This document shows positions 59,494 to 64,000 of a DNA stretch of 64,000 nt, in pieces (the stretch's first letter is position 1; each line of letters begins with the position of its first letter). The notes under the pieces are model-generated. The model was given only the letters and a program-made list of their open reading frames with translations, was not told the DNA's origin and did not search any database. A program made the position numbers and the translations under genes. Source of the stretch: Codonopsis lanceolata (Eukaryota; Streptophyta; Magnoliopsida; Asterales; Campanulaceae); NCBI GenBank assembly GCA_013146195.2, contig CM028383.1, forward strand, positions 17,507,642-17,571,641, written 5' to 3'.

Positions 59494-60641
59494 GGGTGAT
59501 AACCGGGCGGTCCCATGTGATGAAATTTTAACTGAAAAAGTTCATGATTTTTTTAATCGCTAAAGTACACTTTTGAGTATAAAATGACAACGATACCATT
59601 AATGAATAACCAACGCATGAATAAAACAACGTAAAACAGGCGCGCTAATTGGGCATCGAAAAGAAAAAGTCGGGTGTCCGAATTTACAATAGAAGTCCCA
59701 CCAAAATTAGGTATCGCAAAGAAAAATTCGGGCGTCGGAATTTACAATTTTAGTCCCACCAAAATTAGGTTTCACAAAGAAAAAGTTGGGTGTCGGAATT
59801 TACAATTGAAGTCCCACCAAAATTAGGTCTCGCAAAGAAAAATGTTGGGTGTCGCGTGTATTTTTTATAAATTAATAGCGATGCGGCAATATAAAAAACC
59901 GAGGCCGAATTGGAATATATGATGTCTAATTAAATAACACCGAGACAAAATAATTTTATGAACGATTCCTAATTTTATGAACGATGCTTAATTAATATAA
60001 AACATTGGGGCCGAATTGGAATTAAAAGACATGATGCCTAATTAAACAACACTGAGGCATAATAATTTTATGAACGATTCCTAATTTTATGAATGATGCA
60101 TAATTAATATAAAATACGAAGGTAACGACGTCCACATCAAAGGTAACGACGCCCACATTCAATATTCTCTGGCCTCTATATTTGTAATATATGTTCAGTT
60201 TATGGCAAACAAGCGAAAAAAATAAAAAAACTAAAGTCAAATAAATGAACGCAACAATGTGAATAAGATTTGTTTTTTTATAACTGGGTTGCTCAACATC
60301 ACCTACACCTTTATGAAATAAGACAAACACTCGCACATTACGTCTCTTTCTACGTTCAGTTATTAATTGGGTTGCCTCAATTACGAATCCCAATGCATTG
60401 ATTCGAAAACCGCGAAACATCGTAGTTCTCATGAAAGTTGCTCTCATCGTTAACATTGGTGTTGTTGTTTATATATGAAAAGCTTGGTCAAGATTCTCCC
60501 AAGCAATTAAGGGGTAGAAAGAGGACCGGAGGAGGAGGGACATTTAAGGAAAAAATTAATGAAAATGAACTTTTGTGGTTTAAAAAAAACGGTAACTAAG
60601 CGGTTATAATTTCATAAAAGAAGACCGCCCGTAATTTTTCC
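59494..60641. mobile_element. Mutator-like non-autonomous element B
   Basis: 1148 bp. The left end GGGTGATAACCGGGCGGTCC continues CATGTGATGAAATTTTAACTG. The right end, reversed, reads GGAAAAATTACGGGCGGTCT and then TATGAAATTATAACCG. The inverted repeats are about 50 bp. Flanks GATATCATA (59485-59493) and GATATTATT (60642-60650) match at 7 of 9. No transposase; the 144-codon antisense frame at 60022-60456 has no domain. Confidence 0.75.
59650..59860. repeat. 58-bp tandem repeat in element B
   Basis: About 3.5 copies starting near 59663, 59721, 59779 and 59837. Each contains GAAAAA, GGGTGTCGGAATTTACAAT and GTCCCACCAAAATTAGG. Confidence 0.8.
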
Positions 60642-60951
60642 GATATTATTCTTAGTCTGACACTGGAAAGTTTGAGAGAGGACAACTACTTTGGCGCTCT
60701 AGATCACAGTACTGTTCCCTTGTTCTGTTCTCAGACACCTCTCTCTACATCTTATGTGTGGATTAATATCCGGCAAGGTGACAATTTAATTGGCTTGGAC
60801 ATCACACGTTTATAATTTGCATAATTATGATCATTTCTTTTATAATCACTGTAATCCTTAATTTTCAACAACAAACATATGACAATATTAAGTGATTTTG
60901 CATGTGTTGTGTTGTTTAATGAAATATATGATAATGACAAACGTGGCATGA

Positions 60952-62267
60952 TCATAAAGATGGGTCAATGCTCCAGAGATCAAGTTCGGTACTGTAATCT
61001 TGATGGCAATGGTAAAGTCTTTCGGCGGATGAAGATGGTGATAATGATCGTAATTGCAGTGTTTGGAGGTCATGAATTGCAGCAAGGGATGGGGTTGGGT
61101 AACAGCAGCATATTAAGGCGTTGGGGTCATTAATGAAACTGCATGCTTGCTGCCTAGTCATGTCATCACTTTGGACGCCCCCATTCAAATGTGAAGCTAC
61201 GAGTTGATCAAGATCTTCCAAGTTGGCATCCCGGCTACTGATCACCTGGTTGTTGATCATCTGTAGGAGATGGATAGGTTGGTAGTCAACAGTGGAGTTT
61301 GGATTGTCCAAAGTTGGAAGCTGCGTGAACTTATCAGAAATGTTGTCAATTAGGCTAGGGAATTGTGTTGCATTGGTTTCTTCATTGAAATTCATTTCCA
61401 TGTACTCGATCGTTTCTTCAAAGGTGCCTTGGTTGCGCATGACTGGAATTCTAATTTCAGTAGGAGTGGTGTCATCGTCTAGGGTTTTGTAGTGATTTTT
61501 CTTCCTGAAGACTCGACATACCACCCAACCCTCTTCTTGTGTAGTCTGATCTCCAGCAAAGTCGACATACATCACCTTTAATTTAAACGAATTTAATTAC
61601 CCAAGTGAAAAGTACTCAACATGGATCATGCATATTAATTAATATATAATTAAAACTAAAGACAAAATTAGCTAGGTAGAAAGTAGTTACATTAGAGGTA
61701 TGATCAGAGTCATGATTGATGTCGAGTCTATATTCATGCATAATCCAATCAGACTTTAAGCCATGAGGAGCACGTCCTTTGTAGAAGACCAGAGTCTTCC
61801 TCATTCCAATCTTGTTGGAATTACTATAAATAACCTTATCACGGCCAGTAGCCTTCCAAAATCCTGAAAAGGTAGCACGATTTGTGCGTGTACCGGTGGG
61901 GTACTTTTTATCTTTATGGCTGAAGAAGTACCAGTCATTTTGTGGGGTGGATCCTATTTTGCATTTCTCTGATAAACAACACACACACGCACACACACAC
62001 AGTTATGCTTAATTAATTAATTAATTAATTAATTAATTAGAATGAATGTTGAAATTAAATAGAAGAAAATAATGAACCTTGAATATCCCATGGTTCGAGC
62101 TTATTGAGATCGACATCTTGGATAACATCTAAGTCAATCTGCTGAAAAGAAACCTTCTTCCTCAAGTAATATAGTAGGAGCTCCTCTTCTGTTGGATGGA
62201 ATCTGAAACCAGGAGGGACCTTAGATTCTCCATTTACTGATATACTCATCATTTTCTCTGGCGCCAT
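60952..62267 (-). CDS. NAC-domain transcription factor, 3 exons
   Basis: Exons: 62078-62267, 61691-61968, 60952-61575, with GT-AG introns in the usual NAC positions. The product is 363 aa. The NAC DNA-binding domain covers residues 17 to about 180: VPPGFRFHPTEEELLLYYLR (A), DLNKLEPWDIQ (B), NDWYFFSHKDKKYPTGTRTN (C), then GFWKATGRDK, IGMRKTLVFYKGRAPHG, WIMHEYRLD and EGWVVCRVF (171-179). The C-terminus is an acidic, Ser/Thr/Asn-rich activation-type region ending ELDLWSIDPSL. The pattern resembles the SOMBRERO/BEARSKIN branch of the NST/VND/SMB clade, which controls root-cap maturation and secondary-wall programmes. Clade placement is from remembered motifs and moderate; the NAC call is firm. 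Exon 3 opens with VMYVDFAGDQ. Confidence 0.93.
61978..62039. repeat. (CA)n and (AATT)n runs in NAC intron 1
   Basis: An AC-rich run at 61978-62001 and a TTAA-type run at about 62010-62039, within the intron between exons 1 and 2. Confidence 0.85.
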
Positions 62268-62403
62268 TTACATATATATATTTACAAACTACAACAAATA
62301 TAATATAATATAATGTACGTGCATGAGCATGAGCATGATAGTAGATTAGATATACTCAAGACTCCATTACAGTATAGTAGGAACTTGCAAGAGAAATTAA
62401 CAT

Positions 62404-62413
62404 TATTTATATA
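62404..62413 (-). promoter_or_regulatory. Probable TATA box of the NAC gene
   Basis: TATATAAATA on the minus strand, about 137 bp upstream of the start codon, leaving a leader of about 100 nt. Confidence 0.5.
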
Positions 62414-62861
62414 CGGAGTTGAAGGGCAGAGAGATTAATTAAGACCAAATTTTGCATTCTGCAAATTAATATTACATGTGGGCCGGGCCTAAATCTCCCA
62501 ATGTAACTATGCATGGAGAGCAGCCAGCCACCTGCGATGGACAATGAAAGGTTAAATGTATAAGAAATTGCTATATTTACGTCTTTTATTCACTTCAAAT
62601 ATTTATTTAAATACTCTAGCATTTTAATATATATAAATATGCTTCTAGTTCTTGCATTTGAATTTCGTGGAATAATTAATAATGTGGATATGCGGTATAC
62701 CACATGAATTTAAATGTTTATGGTCCCCCGGCCCAAATGTGCATTTATAGAATGTGGCTTCCCACCACAAGACATTGTGGGTAACGAATTGACAATATTA
62801 AATTGTGCATGCAACCACCTATGATCATATTAATATTAACTATGACCCTCGACCTTCAAAG

Positions 62862-62902
<41 letters not shown>

Positions 62903-63133
62903 ATATATGTAGAGATATATTCATAACATCTACTTATTTATTGGAATGGAAGAGGAACCTCTCAATTTGAGAGTTCTCCCAATTTTCTCCTTTTTTACAA
63001 ATAAGAGTAGGCCAATAGATTAATGATACTTCACCTAATGTTAAAAAAAAAAAAAAAAAAAGTGACATATTTTATTTTTTTCTGTAAACAGAAAAATATA
63101 TTAAAAGTACAAATTTTGCTATGGAAAGTACTA
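62414..63133. other. Upstream region of the NAC gene
   Basis: No gene is seen. A (CT)n run occupies 62866-62900 and an A-run 63043-63061. Confidence 0.5.
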
Positions 63134-63194
63134 CTCCCTCTGTTTTGTTAGACTTTTCAAATACAAAATTGAGTTATATTTAGAGAGGAAGGAG
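63134..63194. mobile_element. Very short Stowaway-like remnant
   Basis: CTCCCTCTGTTTTG at the left and GAGGAAGGAG at the right, with TA on both sides (63132-63133, 63195-63196). At 61 bp it is probably an internally deleted copy. Confidence 0.35.
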
Positions 63195-63516
63195 TAATTT
63201 TTAAATGAAGGAAAGTGAGAGGTTAATTTGAAATGCGTATATATAAGTTTGAATTAGTTGTGCAAGTAAGGAACGTAAGTGAAATGGAGTTGGAGGAATG
63301 AAGCTATCAATGTCGTTGGGGAAAGAGATATGTGGGAGTGGGAAAGGGAAAGAGATATGTGGGAAAGGGAAATTAAGTTATAATTAATTCATTATGTTAA
63401 TCACAGAAAGAATGAAACCTTTCTATGTTCAATAGATGACATCATATTCTAAATGATACTTACAACAATGACTATGTAATAGTGTAATGCTCGCTACACT
63501 TGCACTACAATAAATA

Positions 63517-64000
63517 TCTATACATATATAAAAGGAGAGGTACGATTTTTGGAAAGTTTTCGTTAAAATGCACTTTCCAAAAATGACAACACTTCTATAC
63601 TATATATGTGTCATTAATGCATTAGGAAATGAAACGAATTTGTAATCAAAATTAATTAGATAAATAAATCGGAAAACTTTTGATATTTTTTATTTGACTT
63701 GAGACAATTGACAACCATATATACCAAATTATTTCAACATCATTCACATCTGACAATATAAAAAATAGTTATTATTATTTTTTTAACTATATTGAAATTT
63801 CAATGAGCTAATAAATAATTATTTATTTTAATTGTTGAATTTAATAATCGCTTATCAATTGAATGATAAATGAATAAATTATCAAAATAATTACATGAAT
63901 TATCATTGAAGATTAATTTCTTCGGCTGTAATTGGACGCCTAAGGGATTTAGACAGTTCCTTAGCTTTTCTTTTCTCAAACAGTTTTCAAAGATAAAACC
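63517..64000 (+). mobile_element. Helitron 5' end, running off the window
   Basis: Begins TCTATACATATATAAAAGGA after an A at 63516, the same terminus as the Helitron at 130-1644. Shortly inside lies an inverted repeat: TTTTTGGAAAGT at 63546-63557 and ACTTTCCAAAAA at 63572-63583. The 3' end is not in the window. Confidence 0.6.

Noticed and set aside
60022..60456. 144-codon minus-strand frame in Mutator-like element B
   Set aside because: No transposase or captured-gene domain could be recognised. A chance frame in a non-autonomous element is more likely.

Overview
The window is AT-rich nuclear DNA from a flowering plant. The plant assignment rests on an L-gulonolactone oxidase-like gene, an IQ67-domain gene and a NAC gene, all with GT-AG introns, and on plant-type Copia, L1-like LINE, Helitron, Stowaway, hAT, Mutator-like and SINE elements. 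Gene structure and element families suggest a eudicot; I cannot name the species. Only three host genes are well supported and all lie on the minus strand. Most of the rest is transposable elements and satellite-like DNA.

Layout. 130-1644 is a bounded non-autonomous Helitron. 2666-4890 is a four-exon GULLO gene. 5.7-7.3 kb is a degenerate AAAAAGTGACA repeat split by a Stowaway MITE (carrying a SINE) and a Harbinger-like MITE. 7.4-11.3 kb is a higher-order repeat in which one copy carries a hAT MITE with a perfect 8-bp target duplication. 12153-14822 is a solo LTR with a 5-bp duplication. 14.8-20.6 kb is mostly unassigned. 20.6-22.0 kb is a decayed LINE. 22719-25543 is a five-exon IQD gene. 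27.1-30.8 kb holds more LINE wreckage, an inverted 21-bp repeat field and a SINE. 32212-32869 is a hAT-like MITE and 32935-35993 is a 5'-truncated L1-like LINE with a 933-codon ORF.

Two large Copia elements fill 36.5-59.2 kb, both on the minus strand. Copia-1 is 36482-46791 and Copia-2 is 48445-59234 (TSD TAGGA). Each has a third sense-strand ORF between pol and the 3' LTR. Copia-2 sits inside a Mutator-like element (47404-59444), and a second copy of that family follows at 59494-60641. 60952-62267 is a three-exon NAC transcription factor gene, and a second Helitron of the same family as the first starts at 63517 and runs off the window.

The host genes do not form a pathway: GULLO acts in ascorbate-type sugar-lactone oxidation, IQD is a calmodulin-binding scaffold and NAC is a transcriptional regulator. 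The most unusual signal is inside the Copia elements. A palindromic motif centred on AATGTAGCTACATT recurs in the LTRs, gag, pol linker, spacer and third ORF of Copia-2, and a different motif (GTCTGCTGGT / ACCGGTAGAC) is similarly scattered through Copia-1.
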